This document shows, piece after piece, positions 13,405 through 14,096 of a stretch of 14,096 nucleotides of DNA. Position numbers and translations under genes: made by a program. Location: assembly GCF_039929605.1 (NCBI RefSeq), contig NZ_JBDSQX010000135.1:1-14096 (forward strand), read 5' to 3'. Each line of letters begins with the position of its first letter. Position 1 is the stretch's first letter. The stretch is from Pelomonas sp039929605 (lineage in GTDB: Bacteria > Pseudomonadota > Gammaproteobacteria > Burkholderiales > Burkholderiaceae_C). Below the pieces are notes generated by a model. The model ran no database searches. It was not told where the DNA came from and saw nothing but the letters and a program-made list of their open reading frames with translations.

Positions 13405-14096
13405 ATGACGAATCTCCGACCTTGGGCCTTCCCGGCCTTCGCCTTGTTCATGCTCGTGCTGCCGCTCTTGCCGGTGCCGGACTTCTGGGTCATGCAGAGC
13501 AACTACATCGGCCTGTACGCGCTGGTCACGCTGGGCCTGGTGCTGCTGACCGGTGTGGCCGGCCTGACGAGCTTCGGCCAGGCCGCCTTCGTGGGCATGG
13601 GCGCCTATGCCTCGGCCTACCTGGCGACGGCGCATGCGGTGTCGCCCTGGGCCGGCCTGCTGGTGGGCCTGCTGGCGGCCGGGTCGGTGGCGCTGCTGCT
13701 GGGCGCCATCACGCTGCGCATGTCGGGCCACTACCTGCCGCTGGCCACCATCGCCTGGGGTTTGTCGCTGTATTACCTGATGGGCAACCTCGATGCCCTG
13801 GGCAAATACGACGGCTTGCTGGGCATTCAGACCCTGTCGCTATTTCGCGTGGAACTGGGTCAGGGGCGCGGTTTCTTCTTGCTGGCGTGGAGCGTCGTGG
13901 TGTTGGCGGCAGTCGCCATCCTCCATCTGCTGGACTCACGTCCGGGACGCGCCATGCGCTCGCTGCGCACCGGCACCCAGATGGCCGAAGCCATGGGCGT
14001 GAACACCCTGCGCTACAAGATCATCATCTTTGTGATCGCAGCCCTGTTGGCCTCGGTCTCGGGCTGGCTGTTTGCGCATTTTCAGCGCTCGGTCAA
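13405..14096 (+). CDS. livM: Liv-type ABC transporter permease (LivM family), 3' end beyond window
   Basis: Second permease subunit, partner of LivH; 230 complete codons are present and the gene runs off the window. The protein begins MTNLRPWAFPAFALFMLVLP, a first membrane helix. The conserved LivM core follows: NYIGLYALVTLGLVLLTGVA, then GLTSFGQAAFVGMGAYASAY, then LRMSGHYLPLATIAWG. Later come SRPGRAMRSLRTGTQMAEAM and GVNTLRYKIIIFVIAALLAS, the conserved cytoplasmic loop that contacts the ATPase and the helix after it, ending at SGWLFAHFQRSV. The start, ATG 13405, lies one base after the stop of the open frame in the preceding insert; only a weak GGATAG precedes it, so translation may depend on coupling. 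ATPase genes (livG, livF) are expected just past the window. The uncut length of the family is usually about 320 residues or more. Confidence 0.9.
   Translation, partial: MTNLRPWAFPAFALFMLVLPLLPVPDFWVMQSNYIGLYALVTLGLVLLTGVAGLTSFGQAAFVGMGAYASAYLATAHAVSPWAGLLVGLLAAGSVALLLGAITLRMSGHYLPLATIAWGLSLYYLMGNLDALGKYDGLLGIQTLSLFRVELGQGRGFFLLAWSVVVLAAVAILHLLDSRPGRAMRSLRTGTQMAEAMGVNTLRYKIIIFVIAALLASVSGWLFAHFQRSV

Overview
The window is about 14.1 kb of GC-rich DNA. The strong G/C preference at third codon positions, the gene types (CaiB/BaiF CoA-transferases, a TetR-controlled Liv-type ABC transporter, an exported PepF-like peptidase) and the GC-rich palindromic intergenic repeats suggest a betaproteobacterium of the order Burkholderiales. 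This is inferred from sequence character; there is no rRNA or other taxonomic marker. I see no tRNA, rRNA, CRISPR array, transposase gene or phage gene.

Left part (1-2150) is a worn region. It holds a decayed, frameshifted piece of a CoA-transferase gene (193-583), a TonB-type energy transducer (minus strand, start 1318), a small unrecognised protein with a doubtful 5' end (1431-1778), a REP/BIME-like palindromic repeat (1833-1912) and the C-terminal remnant of a VapC/PIN toxin (1926-2141). The region looks shaped by deletion and recombination.

Middle part (2204-7255, plus strand) has three intact genes: an M3 oligoendopeptidase F with a Sec signal peptide, a CaiB/BaiF CoA-transferase (the intact relative of the broken copy at the left end), and an exported TPR protein built like a gluzincin metallopeptidase domain whose zinc-binding residues have been replaced. 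It meets a convergent minus-strand pair, marR-clC (9475-7284). Those two genes overlap by 4 bp and lie behind a perfect 21-bp palindrome that is probably the MarR operator.

Right part (9665-14096) is a regulated transport locus. A TetR-family repressor (minus strand) diverges from a 96-aa protein of unknown function, a Liv-type periplasmic binding protein, a LivH permease and a LivM permease cut off by the window end. The divergent intergenic region carries two copies of CATAC-N6-GTATGGAA 76 bp apart, probably the TetR operators. Both large junctions inside the transporter operon contain extra DNA. A 160-bp palindromic MITE-like element sits between the binding protein and livH. A 188-bp multi-hairpin segment sits between livH and livM, flanked by the 8-bp direct repeat TGACATGA. 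That second insert carries an open frame that starts one base after the livH stop and ends one base before the livM start, so stop-start coupling is kept at both ends.

The most novel-looking items are this coupling-preserving insert, the paired TetR operators with the unknown 96-aa first gene, and the catalytically dead-looking peptidase-fold protein. I do not see a clear new defence or mobile system.
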